Both the position numbers and the translations under genes were made by a program. Shown here one piece after another: positions 1 to 8,373 of a DNA stretch of 64,000 nucleotides. How positions within the stretch are numbered: position 1 is the stretch's first letter; each line of letters begins with the position of its first letter. The DNA is taken from the NCBI GenBank assembly GCA_000158155.1, contig DS999409.1, forward strand, positions 62,001 through 126,000. The letters are read 5' to 3'. Source of the stretch: a gamma proteobacterium NOR5-3 (lineage in GTDB: Bacteria > Pseudomonadota > Gammaproteobacteria > Pseudomonadales > Halieaceae). Under the pieces are notes generated by a model. It was not told the origin of the DNA. It ran no database searches and saw only the letters and a program-made list of their open reading frames with translations.

Positions 1-1785
1 TATGGCCTGGAGTATGTCGAAGTACTCCAGGGCGCTGCCGTAGGGCGGGGAGATCAGGTTCTCAAAGCTGTTCACCAGCAGCACGCCCCGCTGCAGGGGA
101 CTCAGGGAATCCCAGGCGTTAAAGAGTACGGGATCTGCCGGAAAGCGGCCGTAGCCCAGGCCGTCGGCATTAAAGAGGATATTCTGCCGGGGCGCGTTCT
201 GCATGGCGGCCGGTAGCGCGACTTCGCCCGCGGCAAGCAGGCTTGTCTGAACGCCGCGATCCACAGACCACAGGGAAAATTGCTGGGGCCACTCCCGGGC
301 GGTACCTGCCGGATCTACCTGTTGGAGAACCCACTGCGGATTGCCGGCATCGTCCCGGGTAGCTTGATCGAGCATGAAGTGCGGCATACCCGCGGTGTTT
401 ACCCAGGTCGCGCTCCAGCTTGCCAGATCGATATCGGTTTTTGCATCGAGGATCTCGATGAGCGCCGGCCAGGTGGCATTGGCGTAGGCATAGCGATTGA
501 GATAAGTCTGGAGACCTTCGCGAAACGCTTCTTCGCCGAGCAGGAGTTCTAACTGGCGCATCATAATCGGCGCCTTGTGATAAATGATGGGGCCATACAT
601 CTGGCCGGCAAGGTTTAGATTGTCCAGGCGTTGCCGGATGGGGTTAGCCCCTTCGCTGCGATCTACGCTGTAGGCTTGAGGGTAATGGTTGCTGAGAAAA
701 TTAAGGGCGTGGTCTGTGCCTGGAAACTGTGGATTGACGATTTTGTCCGCCATGAAGTTTGCGAACACTTCTTTGGTCCACACATCGTCAAACCAGCGCA
801 TCGTCACCAGATCCCCATACCACATATGGGCTGTTTCGTGGGCGATAAGCTGAGCTCGATTGAGTAGCTGAGTTTCCGAAGGCGACTCTTCCAGCAACAG
901 GGACGATGCGCGGTATTGAATCGCGCCCACATGTTCCATGCCGCCGTAGGGAAAGTCGGGAATGAGGGCAAAGCCAAACTTTTCGAACGGGTAGGCTATG
1001 CCGGTGTAGTCTTCGAGCCAATCCAGGGCGTTAGCGTGAACCTCAAAAACGGCATCGATGTTTCGCGCCAGCTTTTCTTTATCGGTCTCCCGATGCAGCA
1101 TCGTCATCTGCCGACCACGTAACTGGCGCTCTACGATCTCAAACTGTCCGGCTACAAAGGAAAAGAGGTAGGACGGAATCGGGTCAGTTTCGGCGAAGCT
1201 AAACACTCTGCGATCTTCTTCAATACGGTCGCTTTGTAGTGGGCCATTGCCCATGGCTACCCAGCTGGCGGGTGTTTCGAGACTCAGGCGATAACGGGCC
1301 TTGAGGTCCGGCTGATCGAAAACGGGAAAGGCCCTGCGGGCGCGATCGGGTACGAAGAGCGTGAAAAGAAAATCAGGGTTACGATTGATGGCGTCCTGGG
1401 GCGCCAAAAACTCCACGGTGATGACGTTCTCGCCCATACGCAAGTCCGATGGGGAAACAATGATGTGCTCATTGTTGAATTGATGATTCACCGGCTTTTG
1501 CTGCGCTGTCACAGACAGCACATCTCCGGCGCGCTGCGCAAAATCGATCTGCAGGGGCGCGTCGGCGCTTGCCAGTTCGAAGCGCAGGCTCACGCGCCCC
1601 TCCACAGGTCGGTCTGCGTTTTCGGGTATCGATAGCTGGAGGTCGTAGCTTAAGGCTGCTATCCGCTGCGCGCGCTCCAGGGCCAGGGACGCGGATACGC
1701 CGGTTTCAGCGTGCATGTCGTGCCCCTCGCAGCCAGCGAGGATCCAGATCAGCGCTGTCAGTGACAGCGTAACTATGCGTTTCAC
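1..1785 (-). CDS. M1 family metallopeptidase lipoprotein, C-terminus beyond the window
   Basis: Zinc aminopeptidase of the gluzincin M1 type, expected to remove N-terminal residues from peptides outside the inner membrane. The frame is open to base 1, so 595 residues are visible and the C-terminus is missing. I chose the GTG at 1785, which gives a lipoprotein signal ending in LAGC (Cys19). The exopeptidase motif reads GGMEH (281-285) instead of the usual GAMEN. The zinc site HETAH (316-320) and its third ligand Glu339 lie exactly 18 residues apart, as in active M1 enzymes. It diverges from the second M1 gene at 1907 across 121 bp. The family is certain; substrate and exact start are not. Confidence 0.9.
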   Translation of the reverse strand, partial: MKRIVTLSLTALIWILAGCEGHDMHAETGVSASLALERAQRIAALSYDLQLSIPENADRPVEGRVSLRFELASADAPLQIDFAQRAGDVLSVTAQQKPVNHQFNNEHIIVSPSDLRMGENVITVEFLAPQDAINRNPDFLFTLFVPDRARRAFPVFDQPDLKARYRLSLETPASWVAMGNGPLQSDRIEEDRRVFSFAETDPIPSYLFSFVAGQFEIVERQLRGRQMTMLHRETDKEKLARNIDAVFEVHANALDWLEDYTGIAYPFEKFGFALIPDFPYGGMEHVGAIQYRASSLLLEESPSETQLLNRAQLIAHETAHMWYGDLVTMRWFDDVWTKEVFANFMADKIVNPQFPGTDHALNFLSNHYPQAYSVDRSEGANPIRQRLDNLNLAGQMYGPIIYHKAPIMMRQLELLLGEEAFREGLQTYLNRYAYANATWPALIEILDAKTDIDLASWSATWVNTAGMPHFMLDQATRDDAGNPQWVLQQVDPAGTAREWPQQFSLWSVDRGVQTSLLAAGEVALPAAMQNAPRQNILFNADGLGYGRFPADPVLFNAWDSLSPLQRGVLLVNSFENLISPPYGSALEYFDILQAI

Positions 1786-1906
1786 GAAGGTGTCTCATGG
1801 TAATCAAATGACGGACGATACCAGTTTGTCAGCCCACCGGCGCGTTAGCTTTGGGCACTCCCCATGATTGTCAAGATTCTGCTAAGCTGCGCGGCTAAAT
1901 TTTTCT

Positions 1907-4417
1907 ATGGTCGGTATTTTAATTATGCGTTTACGCGCCGTTATTTGTGTAGTTGGCTTTTTTGCTGCGGGCTTTGGTTCTCTATCCACATCCACTCATG
2001 CTCAGGAAGTGATCGGCTCTGGCGCCGATGCGTTTGCTCAGCTTGGTCAGGAGCTTCCTACTCCTAACAGCTATCGCACGGCCTCCGGTGCGCCCGGCCA
2101 CGAATACTGGCAGCAGCAGGCAGATTACGACATCGACGCCCGCCTGAATGCTGATGCACGGCGTATCGACGCCAGTGCGCGCATCGTCTACACCAATAAT
2201 TCTCCCGATGCGCTGCGTTACCTGTGGCTGCAGTTGGATCAGAACCGCTTTAAGCAGGATTCCCTGGATCGACGCTCACGCACAGTGAGTTCTGATCAAG
2301 TGTCGTACCGCAACCTTCGGGAGCATCAGGCGGTATCGATCGGCGATTACGGTTATCGAAACCTGCGTTTTAGTGGCGAGTCAGGCGAGGAGTTGCCCTT
2401 TACGGTGGTCGACACCATGGTGCGCGTGGACCTGCCCAAGCCGCTGGCCTCCGGTGAGTACATCAGTTTTAACCTGGAGTGGACCTTTGACATCATCGAG
2501 CGCGACACCGTGCGCAGCCGTGGTGGTTATGAGCAGTTCTATGAGTCCGACACGCAGATTTTCTTTCTTTCTCAGTGGTTTCCCCGGCTGGCCGCCTACA
2601 GTGATTACGATGGCTGGCACAACAAAGCGTTTCTGGGCAGCGGTGAGTTCACTTTGGAGTTCGGCGACTACGACGTTTCTCTGACTGTTCCTGACAACCA
2701 CATTATTTCTTCGACCGGCGCCCTGGCAAACCCTGACGATGTGCTCACTGCACAGCAGAAGCAGCGCCTTGCGAAGGCCGGATCTGACAAGCCCACTTTT
2801 ATCGTGACACCAGAAGAGGCCCTGGCAAACGAAAAATCCAAGGCAACGGGCACGCGAACCTGGCGTTTCGAGGCCGAGAACGTCCGGGATTTTGCCTGGG
2901 CCAGCTCCAGTAAATTCATTTGGGATGCCATGGTGCATGAGCAGCCCGGCGCCAAGCATGAGCGCGTTTACGCCATGTCTTTTTATCCCAATGAAGCCGA
3001 ACCGGTGTGGTCTAAGTACTCGACCCAGGCGGTGGTGCACACCATGGACGTTTACAGCCGTTTCTCGTTTGACTATCCCTATCCCACGGCGCAGTCCGTA
3101 AACACCTGGGAAGGTGGTGGTATGGAATACCCTATGATCACCTTTAATGGCTATCGCCCTGATCCGCCCCGTGCCAATCCGGAGGACCCCGAGTCTGCGG
3201 AATCCCGGGCCGAGGCCGAGCGGGCTTACTCCCGTCGCATCAAGTACGGCCTTATCGGTGTGGTGATCCACGAAGTGGGGCACATTTATTTTCCCATGGT
3301 GGTGAACTCTGATGAGCGCCAGTGGACCTGGATGGACGAGGGCCTGAACACCTTTTTGGAATATGTGGCCGAGCTGGAGTGGGAAGAGGACTTCCCGGCA
3401 TTCCGACGTATTTCGGATCCGTTGATCAACGAGATCAATGTGCTGGATATGATTCCCGAGTACATGATGTCGCCGAACCAGGTGCCCATCATGACGCAGT
3501 CGGATTCAGTTTTGCGTCTGGGGCCGAACGCCTACAGCAAGCCCGCCGCGGCATTGACCGTATTGCGTGAAACAGTGATGGGTCGCGAGTTGTTTGACTT
3601 TGCGTTCCGCGAATACGCGCGGCGCTGGCAATTCAAGCGACCGACTCCCGCTGATTTCTTCCGCACCATGGAAGATGCCTCCGGAGTCGATCTGGATTGG
3701 TTCTGGCGATCGTGGTTCTACACCACGGACTATGTGGATATGGCCATTACCGATGTACGCGCCTATCGACTGAAGCACGATGACCCTGACGTGGACTATC
3801 CTCTGGACCGCGAAGAACATGCCCGGGACAACCCACTGCCCGTGAATATCGAACGCAATCAGGCCGAGGGTATTGTGCCTCGCGAGGAGCGCTTCGAAGC
3901 TTTGAAGGATCTGTATAGCGAGAATGATCGCTACACGGTGACCAACAAGGACCGCAACGATGCGGCGGATAAGTTCGATAAGCTGGAGCCCTGGGAGCAG
4001 CGTGCCTTTACCCAGGCCATCGAGGATGACAACGTTTTCTACTTTGTCGACTTTGAGAATCTCGGGGGTGTTCCGTCGCCGCTCATGTTGCACATCAAAT
4101 ATGAAGATGGCAGTGAGCGCGACCTGGAGATTCCCGCGGAGATCTGGCGCAAAAATGCTATTAAAGTCACGCACAGGCTGATCGAAGACAAGCCGATTGC
4201 TTACATCGCTCTGGACCCTCGTCATCAGACGGCCGATGCGAACTACAGCAATAACCGCTTCCCCTCCGCTATTCATCAGTCGCGCCTGTCTGCTTACAAA
4301 GCTGACGTGGTAAAGCGCAATCTCATGGCAGATATGCTGCACGAGCTAAAGGATAGCGCCAAGATGGATTCGGACGATGGCAAGTCGGCTCCCCTGACAC
4401 CGGCGAATGGTCGCTAG
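1907..4417 (+). CDS. M1 family metallopeptidase, exported, 836 aa
   Basis: Large exported zinc metallopeptidase. A hydrophobic signal runs to about residue 32 (ending THAQ). A second ATG at 1925 would give a cleaner signal peptide, and neither start has a strong ribosome site. The substrate-anchor motif is GGMEY (404-408). The zinc ligands are HEVGH (455-459) and Glu478, with the canonical 18-residue spacing. After the catalytic domain there are about 300 residues with charged linkers, longer than in classic aminopeptidase N, like the bacterial group annotated only as M1 family metallopeptidase. Its end overlaps the next gene by 11 bp, which implies coupled translation with the DUF6702-like protein. 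Substrate unknown. Confidence 0.93.
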   Translation: MVGILIMRLRAVICVVGFFAAGFGSLSTSTHAQEVIGSGADAFAQLGQELPTPNSYRTASGAPGHEYWQQQADYDIDARLNADARRIDASARIVYTNNSPDALRYLWLQLDQNRFKQDSLDRRSRTVSSDQVSYRNLREHQAVSIGDYGYRNLRFSGESGEELPFTVVDTMVRVDLPKPLASGEYISFNLEWTFDIIERDTVRSRGGYEQFYESDTQIFFLSQWFPRLAAYSDYDGWHNKAFLGSGEFTLEFGDYDVSLTVPDNHIISSTGALANPDDVLTAQQKQRLAKAGSDKPTFIVTPEEALANEKSKATGTRTWRFEAENVRDFAWASSSKFIWDAMVHEQPGAKHERVYAMSFYPNEAEPVWSKYSTQAVVHTMDVYSRFSFDYPYPTAQSVNTWEGGGMEYPMITFNGYRPDPPRANPEDPESAESRAEAERAYSRRIKYGLIGVVIHEVGHIYFPMVVNSDERQWTWMDEGLNTFLEYVAELEWEEDFPAFRRISDPLINEINVLDMIPEYMMSPNQVPIMTQSDSVLRLGPNAYSKPAAALTVLRETVMGRELFDFAFREYARRWQFKRPTPADFFRTMEDASGVDLDWFWRSWFYTTDYVDMAITDVRAYRLKHDDPDVDYPLDREEHARDNPLPVNIERNQAEGIVPREERFEALKDLYSENDRYTVTNKDRNDAADKFDKLEPWEQRAFTQAIEDDNVFYFVDFENLGGVPSPLMLHIKYEDGSERDLEIPAEIWRKNAIKVTHRLIEDKPIAYIALDPRHQTADANYSNNRFPSAIHQSRLSAYKADVVKRNLMADMLHELKDSAKMDSDDGKSAPLTPANGR

Positions 4418-4922
4418 GGCGCACTATCTCGTCAGACTGCTCAGACTCGTCGGCATAGTTAACCCGGCGGTGCTACTGCGCTGCATTCTCAGCGCAGTAT
4501 TGTTGCTGTCAGCGTTGCCGGGTCACGCTCACCGAGGTCACGCGGTCTGGACAGATATCGTCTGGGCTGGCGAAAGCTTTGAGATCGTTCATCGACTGCA
4601 TTTGGCCGACGCTATCGTCGTGAATCGCTATATGGGCGGTACCGAACCCATTGAAGAGACGCGTAGCCTCGCGAGAGTCGCTTTGTACGTGGAAGAGCGT
4701 TTTGAGTTACTGACCCCTGGCAAGGGCGATGAGCCAATTCGTTTAGAAACCATTGGAGCCGAGATCGAGGATGACTTTCTGCTTATCTATCAGGAGTGGG
4801 TTACCCCGCTCCCCGAGCAGTTTCCGGTGATAGATAACTTCATATTGCTGGACGTGGAGCCTGGAGCCCAGGCTTTTATCAAGATCAAGGCTCCGGGTCT
4901 GGATCAGGAAATCGAGCGCTAG
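4407..4922 (+). CDS. DUF6702-like small exported protein
   Basis: A 171-residue protein with a long basic N-region, a hydrophobic segment (about 20-38) and a likely cleavage near the HAH at 41-43. The mature part starts with histidines and is a small, mostly beta, acidic domain. From memory, DUF6702 proteins of similar size and start commonly follow M1 metallopeptidase genes in other marine bacteria, and here it overlaps such a gene by 11 bp. The assignment rests on that context and on the histidine-rich mature N-terminus, so it is moderate. A partner or chaperone role for the peptidase is conceivable, but the sequence does not show it. It converges with the M24 gene, whose stop lies 18 bp away. 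Confidence 0.72.
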   Translation: MVARAHYLVRLLRLVGIVNPAVLLRCILSAVLLLSALPGHAHRGHAVWTDIVWAGESFEIVHRLHLADAIVVNRYMGGTEPIEETRSLARVALYVEERFELLTPGKGDEPIRLETIGAEIEDDFLLIYQEWVTPLPEQFPVIDNFILLDVEPGAQAFIKIKAPGLDQEIER

Positions 4923-4940
4923 TCCTGGGATGTTCCCCGG

Positions 4941-6350
4941 TTAGTGCTGCCTGGGGATCAAGGTGATCTCGGTTTGACGGCCATCCAGATACCGCACAGT
5001 TTCACCGTCAAAGAATGCGTCTTCTTCGGTCATAAAGCGTACGATTTTTCCGTCCCACTCCGGCACCGCAGCCTCGGCATTTAACTCTATGGACCATGCC
5101 GTATTCGGGTTTACCGGGTAGATACCACGAGGCCCTTTTTTGGGGCTCTGATCTTCCCAGGAACCTATAGAAGCACCGGCGCCGTGGCCCTGAAGCCCAA
5201 TGGGGTGTGTATAGATTGTCGCTGTGATGTTCTGGGCTTCTACGGTCCTGCGTGCAGCGGCGAGGACGTCGTTACCGGAGCGGCCGGTTTTAAATGCGGC
5301 CAACAGAGCGTCCTGAACTTTGTTGGCGGTGGCAAGTCCGTCGCGCAAGCCTTTGGGGGCCTCTGTCTCGCCGGGACGCAATACATAAGCATGGTGCTGG
5401 GTGTCGGTATTGAGTCTCAGGTAGGTGATGCCAAAGTCCACGTGCAGAAAATCTCCGGGCATGATGACGTCACCGCTATCGATGCTCATGTTCGCAATGG
5501 AAAACGTCGATTGCTCGGCTCTTTGCACATGCACGCTGGGGTGAAACCAGGTGCTCAGTCCCAGATCGGAAATACGCTGGCGTAAGTGCCAGCGCAGATC
5601 ACCCGTAGTGGTAATACCCGGGGTGATGGTTGCTTCGGAAAACATCTCGGCGATGATAGCGTGGGCAATGCGGACGATCTGTGGGTAGCTGGCTATTTCT
5701 GCCTCGGTACGGGTTTCCAACCAGCCCAGCGCCAGACCGTTTCTTTCTACGAGTCGGTCGGCAAGAGGGCCAAGAGCGCGTTCCAGCTTGCGTCGCATGC
5801 CGGCACTGAGTCCATCGGCGAGAGGGAAGTCATCAGAGGTGTTGATCGCGATGTTCCCGGGGTTGCGCTCGCGCACGATCTCGGCGACGCGCTCCCATTG
5901 GTCGCCCTGTTCTTCGGGATTCCAGGCTGCGGGGAACAGGTCTGCTACCGGATAGCGGGCGACAGCCATACGTTCAACGCCTGCGTCCCCACCGCGATCA
6001 TGGAAAATCATGATGGTGGTGCGCCGAGCTGCGAGCCAGGTCGCGGGCAGCATAGTCTTAACAACCGGGTCTTCGTCATATTCGCCGGCCACCAAAATCC
6101 ACATGTCGACGCCTTCCCGACGCATAAGCGGTGCCACCAGGGTGTCCAAACGGTCCCTTAACCAGCCGTCCACCACGGCGGCCCGCTCATCCAGATCAAG
6201 GATCTGTGGCATACGCGGGTCTACCAACTCCTGACTGTGCGCCAGGCTGCTGTTCAGGACTGCGAGACAGCCCATGCCCAGAGCCATACTGCGAAGTGTT
6301 GTACGTATTGTTGTGTGCATCGCGGTGAAAGTACCTCTATGTTTTCTCAT
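4941..6350 (-). CDS. M24 family metallopeptidase (Xaa-Pro aminopeptidase/prolidase type)
   Basis: Two-metal pita-bread peptidase of the M24B type, a family that typically removes the residue before proline. All five metal ligands can be placed: Asp305 (HVDFG), Asp316 (NTDTQH), His389 (GHGAG), Glu422 (SIELN) and Glu442 or Glu443 (TEED). The N-terminal creatinase-like domain covers about 45-220. A signal peptide (about 14-39, ending AHSQ) makes it periplasmic or secreted, which is unusual because classic PepP and PepQ are cytosolic. The start at 6350 has GAGAG upstream; a second ATG ten codons in is possible. It lies 2 bp after the M1 lipoprotein gene and is surely co-transcribed with it. Confidence 0.92.
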   Translation of the reverse strand: MRKHRGTFTAMHTTIRTTLRSMALGMGCLAVLNSSLAHSQELVDPRMPQILDLDERAAVVDGWLRDRLDTLVAPLMRREGVDMWILVAGEYDEDPVVKTMLPATWLAARRTTIMIFHDRGGDAGVERMAVARYPVADLFPAAWNPEEQGDQWERVAEIVRERNPGNIAINTSDDFPLADGLSAGMRRKLERALGPLADRLVERNGLALGWLETRTEAEIASYPQIVRIAHAIIAEMFSEATITPGITTTGDLRWHLRQRISDLGLSTWFHPSVHVQRAEQSTFSIANMSIDSGDVIMPGDFLHVDFGITYLRLNTDTQHHAYVLRPGETEAPKGLRDGLATANKVQDALLAAFKTGRSGNDVLAAARRTVEAQNITATIYTHPIGLQGHGAGASIGSWEDQSPKKGPRGIYPVNPNTAWSIELNAEAAVPEWDGKIVRFMTEEDAFFDGETVRYLDGRQTEITLIPRQH

Positions 6351-6352
6351 GT

Positions 6353-8194
6353 TTAGTCTCTCTGCCAGCCGTAGTCTTTAGCCATTCGTGTGAAGCGGTC
6401 TATGTTGTGCTGTATCTGCTCATCGGTCTGCTCGCTGCAGTCGCCGATAATCGGTAGTGATCGAAGAATCTTGCTGTCGGGGTCAATGAGCACTCTGGCA
6501 CCCTTGGGCACCGCAATGGACTGAGGGCCTGCCGAGAGGTCCACTACCTGAACTTCGCCGTCAATGCTGACATCCACGGGCATGGGGAAGTCGCGATCGC
6601 CGGGTACGCTCCACTCAAGCGAGAGCTTTGCGTCGTTCCGGGAACTGATCAGTGCCGGCATGCCGGCTTCGCGCAGGTAGGTCTCGACGATCCAGGCGAT
6701 ATCTTCTCCGGCCTCATCGGACATGATGGCGATAAAGTCTTCGGTAGAGCGATAGCGCGATTGAATGGGGTAACTGAGCGACCAGGGCTCGGCGGTGTCG
6801 TAAATCACCCGTCGCGTACCGGCCCAAAACGCCTCCTCGCCCATATAGCGGCGCAGGCTGTGGAGCATCCAGGAGCCCTTGGTGTAGATGTCGCGGTTGT
6901 CAAAGGCTTCGCCTGCGTCTTCCACGGCCGGGTTGGCCACCGGCAGGCAGTGCTCGTTATTGGTGTAAGCGTTGTACATGTGGTGGAAGTAACCGATGGC
7001 GCCGACGGTTTCTTCGGCATAGACCGCCTGCATGTACGCCCCGTAGCCTTCATGCAGCCAGGCGTCTTCCGGTCGCGCGTGGGTCATGACGTTGCCGAAC
7101 CACTCATGCGCCAGTTCGTGATGGAGCAGCCCGTCAAAGCCATAGCTGCCCCGTTTGTACTGCTCTCCGTATCCGTTGATTGTCTGGTGTTCCATGCCCA
7201 GGTGGGGCGTCTCTACGAAACCGGCTTTTTCATCACCCCAGGGATAGGGCCCCAGAATTCGCTCGAAAAATTCAAGATCGGGTATGACGTCTGAGTCGAT
7301 GAGTGCCCGGGCCTTGTCGGCGTTTTCGGTGAGCGCCCAGAATTGAATCGGGTAGCGGGTACCGTTGATCCCCGCATACTCGGCCTCGACGAGTTCGAAG
7401 GGCCCGCCATTAATGGCAACGGCATAGCCTGAATAAGGGTGTCGGGACTGCCAGTGCCAGGTATCAAAGCCGTCATCACCTTCATCGATGCCGGTCAGTA
7501 CGCCCACCGAGGCGATCTTTACGCCCTTGGGAGCGGTGATGGCCAGATCTACACCCTCGTCTGGCTTGTCTGCAAAATTGTCCTTGCAGGGCCACCAAAG
7601 GTCACAGCCATCACCTTGCACGGCGGTGGCGAACCAGGGGGTGTCCTCTACCTCGGACCACACGAAACCACCATGCCAGGGAGGCGCCATGGCTATGTGG
7701 GGCTTGCCGCCGTAGCTCACGGTAACCGTGCTGTTGGTGCCGGCATCCAGGGTTGATGGCAGCGTGACCGTAAAGGAGCCGCCTTCGCGACGGACCTTCA
7801 GTTGAGTGTCGCCCAGCATGGCCTTATGAATGTCCAGCTTGGGATCAAGGTCCAGTTGCAGGGTGTTCAGGGCGCTCAAGGCTTCAAAGCTTACCGCCAC
7901 GCTGCCCTCTATGGAGCGCGTCTCCGGCATGATCTTGAGCGCGAGTGTGTAGTGCTTTACGTCGAATGCCGCCTGGAGAGCGGTCATGGCCTTGCCGGAT
8001 CTCGCGGTATCCGGATGCATATCCTCTGGATGAGGTTCCCCGCGGGCGGCGGCTTCCAGCGCGTTGATCACAGATGCCGGCACTGCCGTGGAGTCTTCAG
8101 CCATCTGACTGCTGCATCCGCTTAATGCCGAGGCAAACAGGCAGCTGCCCAGCACCGCTCTTGCATAGGTTAATGGATTGGCAATGTAGCTCAC
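6353..8194 (-). CDS. M1 family metallopeptidase lipoprotein, 613 aa
   Basis: Third M1-type zinc metallopeptidase of the window, starting with GTG at 8194. The lipobox LSGC puts the lipid-bearing cysteine at residue 27. The substrate motif is LGMEH (332-336). The zinc ligands are HELAH (359-363) and Glu382, spaced 18 residues apart. At 613 residues it is close to the LTA4-hydrolase/aminopeptidase size class and shorter than its neighbour at 1907. It is the first gene of a two-gene operon with the M24 peptidase 2 bp downstream. Together they would act on envelope peptides, M1 trimming generally and M24 handling Xaa-Pro bonds. That cooperation is inference from adjacency and families. Confidence 0.93.
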   Translation of the reverse strand: MSYIANPLTYARAVLGSCLFASALSGCSSQMAEDSTAVPASVINALEAAARGEPHPEDMHPDTARSGKAMTALQAAFDVKHYTLALKIMPETRSIEGSVAVSFEALSALNTLQLDLDPKLDIHKAMLGDTQLKVRREGGSFTVTLPSTLDAGTNSTVTVSYGGKPHIAMAPPWHGGFVWSEVEDTPWFATAVQGDGCDLWWPCKDNFADKPDEGVDLAITAPKGVKIASVGVLTGIDEGDDGFDTWHWQSRHPYSGYAVAINGGPFELVEAEYAGINGTRYPIQFWALTENADKARALIDSDVIPDLEFFERILGPYPWGDEKAGFVETPHLGMEHQTINGYGEQYKRGSYGFDGLLHHELAHEWFGNVMTHARPEDAWLHEGYGAYMQAVYAEETVGAIGYFHHMYNAYTNNEHCLPVANPAVEDAGEAFDNRDIYTKGSWMLHSLRRYMGEEAFWAGTRRVIYDTAEPWSLSYPIQSRYRSTEDFIAIMSDEAGEDIAWIVETYLREAGMPALISSRNDAKLSLEWSVPGDRDFPMPVDVSIDGEVQVVDLSAGPQSIAVPKGARVLIDPDSKILRSLPIIGDCSEQTDEQIQHNIDRFTRMAKDYGWQRD

Positions 8195-8235
8195 GGTGGG
8201 GTCACTCCCTGATAGGCGGTTTAGCAGCTTGGTCT

Positions 8236-8291
8236 CAGCAACATAGGTTCAGCAACATAGATTCCGAAACGTAGCTTCAGTAATTTGGATT
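8236..8291. repeat. Four imperfect 14-bp tandem repeats
   Basis: Four consecutive 14-bp units lie in the 179-bp gap between the S9 gene and the M1 lipoprotein gene. Units one and two are CAGCAACATAGGTT and CAGCAACATAGATT; units three (8264-8277) and four (8278-8291) keep about half of the positions. They sit 42 bp upstream of the GTG at 8194, where a promoter or leader for the M1-M24 operon is expected. They may be a remnant of slippage or a set of binding sites. Confidence 0.7.
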
Positions 8292-8373
8292 CGCCGCATA
8301 AGAACAGTGCAGGATCTGAAGTGTAACCGCTTGCTGTGATCCGTGTCGCAAGCGGCTTCTCGGGGTGCCGTTT

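Noticed and set aside
2381-4342. Two long open frames (300 and 278 codons) antisense to the M1 peptidase gene at 1907
   Set aside because: Shadow frames of a gene whose zinc site and anchor motif are unambiguous.
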